Shown one piece after another: positions 27,387-36,078 of a stretch of 58,649 nucleotides of DNA. This stretch comes from Paraglaciecola algarum (GTDB lineage Bacteria; Pseudomonadota; Gammaproteobacteria; Enterobacterales; Alteromonadaceae). Under the pieces are notes generated by a model, which saw only the letters and a list, made by a program, of their open reading frames with translations, did no database searches and was not told where the DNA came from. Made by a program: the position numbers and the translations under genes. The stretch is taken from the NCBI RefSeq assembly GCF_021532655.1, contig NZ_JAKGAS010000017.1:1-58649 (forward strand). Direction: 5' to 3'. Positions within the stretch are counted from its first letter, which is position 1. The number at the start of each line of letters is the position of its first letter.

Positions 27387-29300
27387 CTAACTAATAGTTT
27401 TTGGTAAGGTTATGCTAATAGTTGTACCAATATTTTCGGTACTTTGAATATCAATCGTGCCATTTAGCTTTTGTAAAACAATGTTGTAGACAATATTCAT
27501 TCCTAAGCCCGTTCCTCCTTCACTGCGCTTTGTTGTATAAAACGGTTCGTAAATTTTGTCTAATATTTCTTGTTTCATACCACAACCATTGTCAAAGAAT
27601 TTAATGATGGCCCTATCTGCTGTGTCTTCTAGTACCTGAATTTCTATTTTAGCCTGTCGTTTATTTATGATTGTTTCAGGAAATGCATGACTAATCGTAT
27701 TGGTCACTAAATTGGTTAGTACTTGCGCTAGTGCACCTGGGATAGTCATTACCTTCATTGGACTGGCTTCAATAGCTTGGTAGTGAATACCTTTTTTCTT
27801 TAATTGGCTTGATAGGGTATCTAATAATTCATTGATATATTTAACTAAATTTAACTCCCTCGGTTCCTCAATTACATGGTCAACGGCCACTTGTTTAAAG
27901 TTTGAGATCAAGGTGATAACTCTAGTTAAAGACTTATTCGATACTTCAGCTGATTGGGCTATATCATTCATAAAACCCGTAAGTTTACTTTTGGTTAGTT
28001 TATTTTCTGTTATTTTTTCAGTTAATTCCTTTGCTCTATCTTGTATAACACTTAACGACGTGACAACTATGCCAATGGGAGTGTTAATCTCATGAGAAAT
28101 TCCGGCTGTTAATAAACCTAATGAGGCCATTTTTTCTGATTGTACTAATTGGCTTTGGGTATCCTCTAAATTTTTTAAGGTATCTTGAAGTTGAGCTGTG
28201 ACCTTGCGATTTCGAATAAATAGAAAAACAACAAGTAGCGTAAACATGGAGACAATAATGATAAAAATTGCAGTGTATGCCAAGTAGGTATTTTTACTTT
28301 TTATGGTTTGATCTTTGTTACTAATTTCAGCTCTTTGTTTTTTTAATTGAGCTAGCTGCTGATCAATTTCTGCTTTATTCTGTGAGATTATTGTACCTAG
28401 GTTAGCAATTTGACCTTCTTTTTGTTGTACATCAATTATTTTTTGTTCTAATTGTTTTTGAGATTGGGATAGTGCTATGTTCCGTTGTTTTGATATTTCA
28501 ATTAGTTCTTTTTCTTTTTCTAGGAATAAATTTTGCAATTGAGTTAGTTTAGATTGTTGATTTTTTAGTTCGGTATTTTGTTTTTGTATGGCTAACTCTC
28601 GTTGTTTTAATGCGATATTATTTTCAGTTAATTGTGTTTTTGAATTTTCTAAATTGTTTGCGGCTAACGACAATTGTTCTTGTAATGACGCTATATTTTG
28701 TTGCAATTTACTTTCACGTAATTTAGTTTTTTGCATGGCTAACTCGGTTTCACGATATAAAGTCGCTACATCTAACTCAGTCCCGCCAAGCAACAATAAT
28801 TCGTTTGAGATAACTAATTTTTCGTAAATTAAATTTGATTTATTGATCTCGAAAGAAAGATTATTCGTGTCTAGGTTTTGCACAAAGTTAATCATCACGT
28901 CTTTTTTATTCAGGGCATTATGCGTAATTAACAAAGTTTCTGAGCGGCGAAGTTCAAATGCTATTTGCTCAAGGTTGTCGTTTAATGATTCTGGAATAAC
29001 CACGACTTCAGCGCGTTTTGTGTCGTCCAAACTATCTGCACTAATAAATTTGATTGGTTTGTTTTTAACTTTTTTGTCGGTTAATAGGTTTACAAGAGTG
29101 TTATGAAAAGTTTGATCTTGATAAGTAGCAATGGTAAAAAAATTCTTCGACGTCTCGTTTGGCCAACTTGTATGTTTCATAAAGTTAAAAATAAAAACAG
29201 CTTTAACCTTGTCTTCATTAATCTTTTGCGCACAAATAGCTGAAGAGTTAAGTATTAAGCTAGTACATATTATTAAAATTAATCGCATTTTATTCTTCAT
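27387..29300 (-). CDS. Sensor histidine kinase with N-terminal YfiR (DUF4154) domain
   Basis: This 637-residue kinase has an unusual build. A signal peptide (1-24) is followed by a YfiR-type periplasmic domain (about 28-170, pattern VKAVFIFNFMKHTSWP). Next come a long coiled coil with heptad-rich Gln/Lys/Leu (about 180-335) and one membrane helix (about 339-363). A HisKA domain with the phospho-accepting His403 in GISHEINTP and a HATPase domain with DNGCGM and GGTGLGM boxes complete it. YfiR restrains the diguanylate cyclase YfiN in other bacteria, so the domain is presumably a sensing module here. No receiver domain is fused and no response regulator lies beside it. It is 57 bases upstream of greB on the minus strand and separate from it. 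Confidence 0.88.
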   Translation of the reverse strand: MKNKMRLILIICTSLILNSSAICAQKINEDKVKAVFIFNFMKHTSWPNETSKNFFTIATYQDQTFHNTLVNLLTDKKVKNKPIKFISADSLDDTKRAEVVVIPESLNDNLEQIAFELRRSETLLITHNALNKKDVMINFVQNLDTNNLSFEINKSNLIYEKLVISNELLLLGGTELDVATLYRETELAMQKTKLRESKLQQNIASLQEQLSLAANNLENSKTQLTENNIALKQRELAIQKQNTELKNQQSKLTQLQNLFLEKEKELIEISKQRNIALSQSQKQLEQKIIDVQQKEGQIANLGTIISQNKAEIDQQLAQLKKQRAEISNKDQTIKSKNTYLAYTAIFIIIVSMFTLLVVFLFIRNRKVTAQLQDTLKNLEDTQSQLVQSEKMASLGLLTAGISHEINTPIGIVVTSLSVIQDRAKELTEKITENKLTKSKLTGFMNDIAQSAEVSNKSLTRVITLISNFKQVAVDHVIEEPRELNLVKYINELLDTLSSQLKKKGIHYQAIEASPMKVMTIPGALAQVLTNLVTNTISHAFPETIINKRQAKIEIQVLEDTADRAIIKFFDNGCGMKQEILDKIYEPFYTTKRSEGGTGLGMNIVYNIVLQKLNGTIDIQSTENIGTTISITLPKTIS

Positions 29301-29356
29301 TCAATACCTGAATTATCAATTGATTTTTAAAATACAAATTAAAGATAAATCGCCAC

Positions 29357-29836
29357 TTACTGTAAGCCATAATGAATATTTACAATATACCAAGTTTTTA
29401 AGCCTGTCGGTGTTTGCACTTGGCATTCATCGTCGACCCTCTTTTTGATTAATGCGCGTGCCATTGGAGAATCAATTGAAATATAACTTTTTGCATCTCC
29501 ATATATTTCATCTGGTCCAACAATTCTAAAGTTTTTTAACTCGCCGTTTTCATTTTCGACTTCGACCCAAGCACCAAAAAACACTTTTCCATCTTGTTCC
29601 GGCGCATAATTTACAACTTTTAACTCTGGTAATAATTTTCTAAGGTATCTAACTCGGCGGTCAATTTCCCGCAATTTTCGTTTATTGTACTGATAGTCAG
29701 CGTTTTCACTTCTATCACCTAAACTGGCAGCCCAAGTAACTATTTTAGTAATTTTAGGTCGAGTGTTATGCCATAAGTCATCGTGCTCATCCTTTAACTT
29801 TTTATATCCTTCGGGGGTAATTAATTTAGTTTTCAA
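29357..29836 (-). CDS. greB: Transcription elongation factor GreB
   Basis: GreB, 159 residues, stimulates RNA polymerase to cleave backtracked transcripts. The N-terminal coiled coil includes the tip motif GDRSENADYQYNKRKLREIDRR, whose acidic residues reach the active site. The C-terminal FKBP-like domain covers about 85-158. The basic-residue-rich coiled coil and the YQYNKRKLREID sequence fit GreB rather than GreA. Confidence 0.94.
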   Translation of the reverse strand: MKTKLITPEGYKKLKDEHDDLWHNTRPKITKIVTWAASLGDRSENADYQYNKRKLREIDRRVRYLRKLLPELKVVNYAPEQDGKVFFGAWVEVENENGELKNFRIVGPDEIYGDAKSYISIDSPMARALIKKRVDDECQVQTPTGLKTWYIVNIHYGLQ

Positions 29837-30169
29837 AATCGGAGTCCAATTTATACCTAGTTAATTGAAACGTACTAACGATAAAGTATTGAGTATTTTA
29901 CTTAACTCTATGAAGGTTAAGTAAAAGTTTAGGTAACGGCAAGCCTTTAGTTTTTGTTACTCTAAAAATATTTTTATTATTGCTTTTTATTACTAAGAAT
30001 AAGCTCCTTTGGAAGTGCAAAAAGTGAATATTGAACTAGTCTTATAGGTAATCAAAGTATGACACTTTGAGGGGCAGGATATTAAAGGCGTTGCCCAACT
30101 AATGTCCTTTGTTTATTTAGATTTTAATATTGTTTTGATGATTTTAACCTGGCAACAATTAATGTTAAG

Positions 30170-30352
30170 GACTTAATCAATAACCAACACTTTAAAGTTA
30201 AATAACATTTTTGAAATTTCAATTACCCGTTTATTCGGGAATAGCAGCCCTTTTGAAGGGCAATAGAAGTTAAGGAATAAGGCGCAGCAAGGAAATGGCT
30301 GATAGTGTCAAAGAAAATATATAGCCGAACATGGCAACATGTTCGGTTTTTC
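30170..30352 (+). ncRNA. Candidate small RNA ending in an intrinsic terminator
   Basis: Two GC-rich hairpins (near 30227-30240 and 30247-30261) are followed by single-stranded GGA-containing stretches (AAGGAAT, AAGGAAA) and a terminator. A possible promoter is TTGATG, 17 bases, then ATTAAT, just before about 30165. I do not recognise the family. A leader peptide MADSVKENI beginning at 30295 is possible but poorly placed relative to its AAGGA. The 5' end is a guess. Confidence 0.35.
30325..30352 (+). terminator. Strong intrinsic terminator upstream-facing to neither flanking gene
   Basis: A 9 bp perfect stem CCGAACATG / CATGTTCGG with a GCAA tetraloop is followed by TTTTTC on the plus strand. 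The same hairpin could also end waaA on the minus strand, where the following sequence is only moderately U-rich (CTATATATTTTC). Confidence 0.8.
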
Positions 30353-30378
30353 TATACAACTAATATAGCCGTCGGCAA

Positions 30379-31677
30379 TCATAAGCTTAAGGCAATTAGG
30401 GTTTTTTGAATAGCGCCATTATTTGACTTAAGTACATCTCCACCGGCTTCTCCACTGGATGCCTTTTCAGCAACATTAGTCAGCCAATAACTACAAGCAT
30501 TTGTAATATCTTGCGCATTGTTAACTAGCTTAAGTGCCCCTACTTTTTTTAACGTTTGATTAATCTCTGGATTATTGTAAATCGAAGAACCCATCATAAT
30601 TGGTACATTAAAAGCAGCTGGCTCTAGTGCATTGTGCCCACCTCTCTCAGCGATACTGCCACCAACAAAGGATAAATCTGCTAAAGCATAAAGTGAACGT
30701 AAAATTCCCATTTGATCACATAACAATACGTATGTGTTATGGCTAATTGGTTTGTTTTGGCTCATGCGTTCAACATCTATAGATTGTTGAAGTAATAATT
30801 GATAAACCTTTTCAAATCGTTGTGGGTGCCGAGGTACTAATATTAATAGTAAATTTGGAAATTTACTTTTTAACATTAAAAATGCATCTATTAGTATTTG
30901 TTCTTCTGGTTCATGAGTGCTGCCAGCAACAAGCACTATTTTATTGGTTATATTGTAGTCTTTAGCTAATTTTTTAGCTTTTAGAGCATCGTCAGGCGAT
31001 GTATTAAATGAGAATTTAATATTATTCGTTAAAGTTAAATTGTCTTTTTTTACTCCTAGGGACAAGTAGTTTAGATAATCTCTTTGTCCCTGAGCGCAAA
31101 TATGAGCAAAGCTCTGCAACATAGGGTGAAATAACGACGGAAGTTTTTTATATTTTTCTGTGGACTTTTCACTCATTCTGCCATTAATTATAAACAACGG
31201 TATTCGCATTTTGTAGCAGGTGGAAACAAAGTTTGGCCATAGTTCCATTTCGTTTATCAGTACCTTTTGAGGAGCAATACTTCTTAAAAATAGCCACATA
31301 AATAACGGAAAATCATAAGGGATATATTGGTGAAATACTCTATCTTTAAATAAAGAAGCTACTCGTTCAGCGCCAGTTGTGGTGTTTGTGGTGATGACAA
31401 TTGACAGCTGAGAGTGCTTACAAAGTATTTCCTCGACCAAGGATTGAATCGCAACAACCTCGCCGACTGAAGCACAGTGGATTAATATGTTAGGAGAATT
31501 GTTTTTTAATCGGCAAATTCCAAACCGAGAAAATCTAGCTAAAGTATACCCAGAATTTTTTTTTAATAATAAAAATATGAAACGAACAAACAGAAAGGGC
31601 ACTACTATTAACCATAATAAAGAATAAGTGTATCTTATTGCGATTTGTTTTGTGTTCATCAACAATGAATTTTTCAT
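30379..31677 (-). CDS. waaA: 3-deoxy-D-manno-octulosonic acid transferase (Kdo transferase)
   Basis: WaaA (KdtA), 432 residues, adds Kdo to lipid IV-A in lipopolysaccharide inner-core synthesis, at the inner membrane. It has an N-terminal membrane anchor (about 13-33), then a GT-B fold. Family segments include IHCASVGEV, ITTNTTTGAERV, IPYDFP, ELWPN and the C-terminal VGGSIAERGGHNALEPAAF donor-binding stretch. The coding frame is intact. Confidence 0.95.
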   Translation of the reverse strand: MKNSLLMNTKQIAIRYTYSLLWLIVVPFLFVRFIFLLLKKNSGYTLARFSRFGICRLKNNSPNILIHCASVGEVVAIQSLVEEILCKHSQLSIVITTNTTTGAERVASLFKDRVFHQYIPYDFPLFMWLFLRSIAPQKVLINEMELWPNFVSTCYKMRIPLFIINGRMSEKSTEKYKKLPSLFHPMLQSFAHICAQGQRDYLNYLSLGVKKDNLTLTNNIKFSFNTSPDDALKAKKLAKDYNITNKIVLVAGSTHEPEEQILIDAFLMLKSKFPNLLLILVPRHPQRFEKVYQLLLQQSIDVERMSQNKPISHNTYVLLCDQMGILRSLYALADLSFVGGSIAERGGHNALEPAAFNVPIMMGSSIYNNPEINQTLKKVGALKLVNNAQDITNACSYWLTNVAEKASSGEAGGDVLKSNNGAIQKTLIALSL

Positions 31678-31848
31678 TAAAATGTTTGTTGGTTATTGGT
31701 GTTAATGTGTAGCCGATTCTAACAGAGAATCATAGTTGAGTAATTGGGAATAAATTGATAAGAGCTTGAATGAATGCTATTTTTTGTAAAAGTGGTAGCT
31801 TTTTTTGCCAGCTAATTTAGTATAAAAACATACCCTACTGGAGTTTTT

Positions 31849-32304
31849 TTGCTACAAATGAAATACTTTATTATCTTCTGTGTCTTTTGGATTTGTATAT
31901 TTGCTGGTATTCGGAGTGAAGCAGCACAAAGCCAATTTCAGAAAGTCAAAGTTATTGTCAATACTTCAGTTCCAGCCTCAACAGTCTCAGAGCAGCAAAT
32001 ACGTAGAATTTTTTCTATGCGCCAAACTGTTTGGGCTAATAACCAATCCATTACCGTATTTGTGTTAGACAAAAAGCACCAAGTCCATCAGGCGTTTAGT
32101 ACTAACACTTTAGGTATGTTTCCTTATCAATTAGAACGTGTTTGGAATAAGTTGGTGTATTCAGGGTTGGGAGAGGAGCCTATTAAAGTTAACAGTGAGC
32201 AAGAAATGCTAGATAGAATTAGTCGAAACCCAGGTTCAATAGGCTACATTAATTCAAATACCGAATATGAAAATGTCAAAGTGCTCAAAGTGATAAAGGA
32301 GTAA
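31849..32304 (+). CDS. Secreted PstS-like phosphate/ligand-binding family protein
   Basis: The 151-residue protein has a signal peptide and a short domain related to the PstS-type phosphate ABC transporter substrate-binding family: VIVNTSVPASTVSEQQIRRIF near the start and RNPGSIGYINS near the end. It is about half the length of real PstS, and no ABC permease is nearby. TTG at 31849 has GGAG 5 nt upstream, whereas the ATG at 31858 is 14 nt away, so I keep the TTG. It starts a tight operon with an outer-membrane protein and a GGDEF-EAL protein. Confidence 0.78.
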   Translation: MLQMKYFIIFCVFWICIFAGIRSEAAQSQFQKVKVIVNTSVPASTVSEQQIRRIFSMRQTVWANNQSITVFVLDKKHQVHQAFSTNTLGMFPYQLERVWNKLVYSGLGEEPIKVNSEQEMLDRISRNPGSIGYINSNTEYENVKVLKVIKE

Positions 32305-32309
32305 GTGAA

Positions 32310-33491
32310 ATGAAACTTTTATCACCATACCGAATTTATATTTTGTGCTGTATTTTTATATCAGGACAAGGCTTTTCTGATTCTCTTAAAGTACATGGCT
32401 TTGTATCACAAGGTATTGTACAAGCTGTTGATTCTAATTTTGTAGATGATGATGAAGACGTTTCGTTTAAACTAACAGAAGTCGGTTTAAATGCTTCGTA
32501 TAGAATAAATAACAATCTCAGGGTGGCTGGACAAGGTGTGTATCTAAATGGAGGTAATCGATACCCAGAAGGTTTACGGATTGATTATCTATTTTTAGAT
32601 TGGCAATTACTTAATAGCCCTAATTGGAAAGTAAAAGCTCAAATTGGCAGAAATAAAAACTATCATTGGTTATATTCATCCACTCGAGATGTGCCACATA
32701 CTCGACCATCCATAGTGCTCCCTCAATCTTTATATTTTGACGCTTTTCGTGATGTTGCGTTGGGGGTTGATGGATTGGTTTTGATAGCTACAACTGACAA
32801 CGACTTTGGTGAGTGGGATGTTAATTTTAGTATTGGCAAGTCTAAAATTAGTAAACAAGAGCAACAAAATTTATTGGGAAAATCTGTTATAGGAGAGCTA
32901 AATCACGAGATAGACAAACAATTTAGTCTGTATTGGCGGCCAAAGTTAAGCAATATGCAATGGGGTATTTCTATATTGGATGCCGATTTTAAATATGATC
33001 AGGCATTAGGTGATACGTTTTTCGATGGAGATGAAACTTCCCAAAGGGTTATGTTTAATATGCTATATCAAGGAGAAAAGTGGGAGTTTGCATCGGAGAT
33101 AATGAAGGAAAGGGTGATAGTTAATAATCTTTTATTTCCAGGCTATAAAAGTGATGCCACTGGAGAAGGTGGTTATTTGCAAAGCCGATTTTTTGCTACC
33201 CCTGATGTTACCCTAATGGCTCGATTGGACTTGTACGATCGAGATAGAAAAGATCGCCAAGGCTCTCAAATTGAACTCCTTAGTGGTGGCATGGTTCCTG
33301 GATATTTTGGCTATATGGATCAAGCCACTGTCGGTGCTAGTTGGCTCTTTTCTAAAAATATTCAAATTCAAGCTGAGTATCATAGAGTAAAAGGAACCAG
33401 CAGATTAGCGCCTTTCTTCACTCCGGATCTTATTGCAAATGATAGTAAATATTGGAGCATGTGGGCTGTTCAATTGATGTATTGGTTTTGA
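32310..33491 (+). CDS. Outer-membrane beta-barrel protein (porin-like)
   Basis: The 393-residue protein has a signal peptide (about 1-23). The rest has alternating hydrophobic/polar stretches and ends in an aromatic residue (QLMYWF), the usual mark of an outer-membrane barrel. The opening LKVHGFVSQGIVQAVDSN is common to this family of marine porin-like proteins. The ligand is unknown. It begins 5 bases after the PstS-like gene and 3 bases before the GGDEF-EAL gene. Confidence 0.78.
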   Translation: MKLLSPYRIYILCCIFISGQGFSDSLKVHGFVSQGIVQAVDSNFVDDDEDVSFKLTEVGLNASYRINNNLRVAGQGVYLNGGNRYPEGLRIDYLFLDWQLLNSPNWKVKAQIGRNKNYHWLYSSTRDVPHTRPSIVLPQSLYFDAFRDVALGVDGLVLIATTDNDFGEWDVNFSIGKSKISKQEQQNLLGKSVIGELNHEIDKQFSLYWRPKLSNMQWGISILDADFKYDQALGDTFFDGDETSQRVMFNMLYQGEKWEFASEIMKERVIVNNLLFPGYKSDATGEGGYLQSRFFATPDVTLMARLDLYDRDRKDRQGSQIELLSGGMVPGYFGYMDQATVGASWLFSKNIQIQAEYHRVKGTSRLAPFFTPDLIANDSKYWSMWAVQLMYWF

Positions 33492-33494
33492 TAG

Positions 33495-35960
33495 ATGCGT
33501 AAATTTGTCAGTTTACCTTATAAAATAATGGGGCCATTAATGGCTCTATTATTAATGGCGAGTCTGTTAATTACTCTGTTATGGGTGAATAAAAATAATC
33601 AAGACTATGATATTCAACAACAAAAATTGCGACAACAGGACCAAAAGCAGTTTGAATTCATAAGAGAAATGTTACGGAATCGAATGGAATCTTGGTTGGA
33701 GTCATTTATTCATTTTCAGGCAAGCCATGCTGAAACTCCAAGTGATATTGCGAAAAATTTTAAGAATGAATTTGACTATATGCAATTGAATTGGCAAATC
33801 AATAATTTATGGATATTTAGTGCTGAACAGGAGCTGGTGTTTAGTACTACTAATAACACTCCTAACGATATAACGAATGACGTTGCACAGGTGATAAAAT
33901 TTCAATCGTCAGTTTCTCAAATTAGATGTAACGAAAGCTGCCAAGTACAAACCAGTATGCCTATGTTGACAAACACAGGCGACCTAGTGATTTTGTCCAT
34001 CAGTAATTCTTTATTAGAAACTTTAGCCTCTCTTCATCGTTCGACTTTCGCTCAGCTAGCCATTTTAAGTGTCAACGATTTGCAAAACAATGAAGTTGAT
34101 ATGGCGCAAGTATCTGTAAAAGATATGTTAGTTAATGCGCCAATAAGTAGCTCTAACCGAAAAGTTATGGAAGGCTTTTTAGAGCAACTACCAGAAAACC
34201 TAAATTTATTTGAAGTGCTCAATTCTGGGTATAGGTTGGATAATAACAAAGGCAGCTTTTTACTTAATTTATTATTCGTCGAGCCAGACGGTAATGATAA
34301 AACTTATGTGTTATTTGTGCATGATATTAGCGATGTGTCCTTAGCCCACCAGCAATATCAAACCCGTGTCATTCTTATCTCATTGACTGTGGTTATTTTA
34401 TCGAGCTTGGCTTTGTTTTTTATGACAATGCAATTTCGCAGTCGTCTTATTTTGCTTGCACAACAATTACCTTTGTTAGCTGAGAAAAAATATAGTGAAT
34501 TTAAAGCTAACAAGTTCTACAAAAATAAATTTTTTATTGATGAAATTGAATTACTTCAAGACTCTGCGAGTTTATTGGGTAAAGAACTTGAGTCGTTGGA
34601 TCTAACGATTGAAAAAAATACTCGAGAACTCGAAAACATTGCAATGAATGATTGGTTAACAGGTTTACCTAATCGTAATATGTTGAATTTACAGATTGAA
34701 AAATTATTACTCAGCTTAGGTGACACCCATCAAAAGTTAACTGTGCTATTACTAGATTTTGATCAATTTCGTAAAATTAACGATAGTCATGGACATGATG
34801 TTGGCGATATTTTTTTAATTCATGCAGCGAAAAGGATCGCTGGATGTATTGACGAAAAAGATTTGCTGTTTCGTTTTGGTGGTGATGAATTTGTGTTGAT
34901 AATCTTGGAAAAATCTAATCAGGATCGTGCGCCTATTATGGCGAGTAAAATAATCGACAGTTTTAGAGAGCCAATTGCTATTAACGAATTGATTTTTTAT
35001 ACGTCTGCCAGTATCGGTATTTTTAGTACCGAAGATAGTAGCTCTAAAATCGATGATTTAATTAGACGTTCTGATCTTGCCATGTACGCGTCAAAAGATG
35101 CGGGTGGCGGACAATACAGTATTTTTAACGAAAAAATGCAAATTAACGCTTTACGAAAAGTAGAAATTGAAAAAGAAGTGCGAGATGCTTTAGATAAAGG
35201 AGAGTTTAGTTTTGCCCTTCAACCTCAAGTGGATATATCAAGTGGCAAGTTACTCGGTTTTGAAGCACTAATCCGATGGTTTCACCCCGTTCGTGGTTTT
35301 GTTCCTCCAGATGAATTTATTCCAGTAATTGAAAATTCAGGATATATGTTGGAAATTGGATATTGGGGTATTAAACGAGCATTTTTGATTTTACAACGTC
35401 TTGATGAACTTGGGTTTAAAGAACTAAAAGTGGCGGTTAATTTGTCTGCAAGCCAGTTTCTTGATCCGGATCTAATTCCTTTTTTGGAAGGGCAGTTAAA
35501 AACTTTTGAAAGGGATGCCTCGCAAATTGAGTTAGAACTTACCGAACGAACCCTAGTTGCTGATATTGAACAAACCTTAGAAACCATGCAGCAATTGAAA
35601 AAAAGGGGCTTTATTTTTTCAATCGATGATTTTGGTACCGGCTACTCCTCCTTAGCGTATTTAAAACAAATGCCGGTAGATATTATTAAAATCGATAGAA
35701 GTTTTGTTTCAAATATGGAGAACAATAGTGCCGATATGCAAATAGTGTCTTCAATTATCGCCATGGTTAAAAAGTTGGGTATGACAGTGGTCGCAGAAGG
35801 TGTTGAGAATTCTATTCAAATGAAAATGTTGAAAAATTTAGAATGCACTATAGGTCAAGGATATTTCATCTCTAGGCCGATCCCTGAATCTGACCTTTAC
35901 GAGTTATTGCCTGATAAAATTCATTACCAAGTTTGGGATGGTTTAGATAATCTGGACTGA
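33495..35960 (+). CDS. Membrane-bound GGDEF-EAL protein
   Basis: This 821-residue protein is anchored by two helices (about 8-29 and 288-310) that flank a periplasmic sensory region of about 255 residues. It then has a GGDEF domain with DWLTGLPNRN and an intact RFGGDEF motif, and an EAL domain with GFEALIRW, ELTERTL and DDFGTGYSSL. Both catalytic motifs look intact, so it could make or degrade cyclic di-GMP. It is the last gene of the PstS-like/porin operon, which suggests that the periplasmic proteins feed its sensor. Confidence 0.93.
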   Translation: MRKFVSLPYKIMGPLMALLLMASLLITLLWVNKNNQDYDIQQQKLRQQDQKQFEFIREMLRNRMESWLESFIHFQASHAETPSDIAKNFKNEFDYMQLNWQINNLWIFSAEQELVFSTTNNTPNDITNDVAQVIKFQSSVSQIRCNESCQVQTSMPMLTNTGDLVILSISNSLLETLASLHRSTFAQLAILSVNDLQNNEVDMAQVSVKDMLVNAPISSSNRKVMEGFLEQLPENLNLFEVLNSGYRLDNNKGSFLLNLLFVEPDGNDKTYVLFVHDISDVSLAHQQYQTRVILISLTVVILSSLALFFMTMQFRSRLILLAQQLPLLAEKKYSEFKANKFYKNKFFIDEIELLQDSASLLGKELESLDLTIEKNTRELENIAMNDWLTGLPNRNMLNLQIEKLLLSLGDTHQKLTVLLLDFDQFRKINDSHGHDVGDIFLIHAAKRIAGCIDEKDLLFRFGGDEFVLIILEKSNQDRAPIMASKIIDSFREPIAINELIFYTSASIGIFSTEDSSSKIDDLIRRSDLAMYASKDAGGGQYSIFNEKMQINALRKVEIEKEVRDALDKGEFSFALQPQVDISSGKLLGFEALIRWFHPVRGFVPPDEFIPVIENSGYMLEIGYWGIKRAFLILQRLDELGFKELKVAVNLSASQFLDPDLIPFLEGQLKTFERDASQIELELTERTLVADIEQTLETMQQLKKRGFIFSIDDFGTGYSSLAYLKQMPVDIIKIDRSFVSNMENNSADMQIVSSIIAMVKKLGMTVVAEGVENSIQMKMLKNLECTIGQGYFISRPIPESDLYELLPDKIHYQVWDGLDNLD

Positions 35961-36078
35961 AGGATAGGTGTACATAAATCTTTGCAGCTATAAATTAACA
36001 ACTTTCAGACAAAATTTTATTCTCTAATTCCTATCTATAATATGACTCTCATTAATTATTTATTATATCAGAGGGTTT

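Larger units (their letters stand above)
29837..30378. other. Long intergenic region greB to waaA
   Basis: This is 542 bases without a credible protein gene. It is AT-rich up to about 30220, then contains three successive hairpins (CCCG/CGGG at 30227-30240, GCCCTT/AAGGGC at 30247-30261 and the strong 30325-30346 stem). The last has a plus-strand T run. Because both flanking genes point leftward, a plus-strand terminator here suggests an independent transcript. Confidence 0.5.

Noticed and set aside
30295..30324. Nine-codon leader peptide MADSVKENI in the greB-waaA gap
   Set aside because: AAGGA is only about 2 nt from the ATG and no target gene follows on the same strand; kept only as a remark on the candidate RNA.
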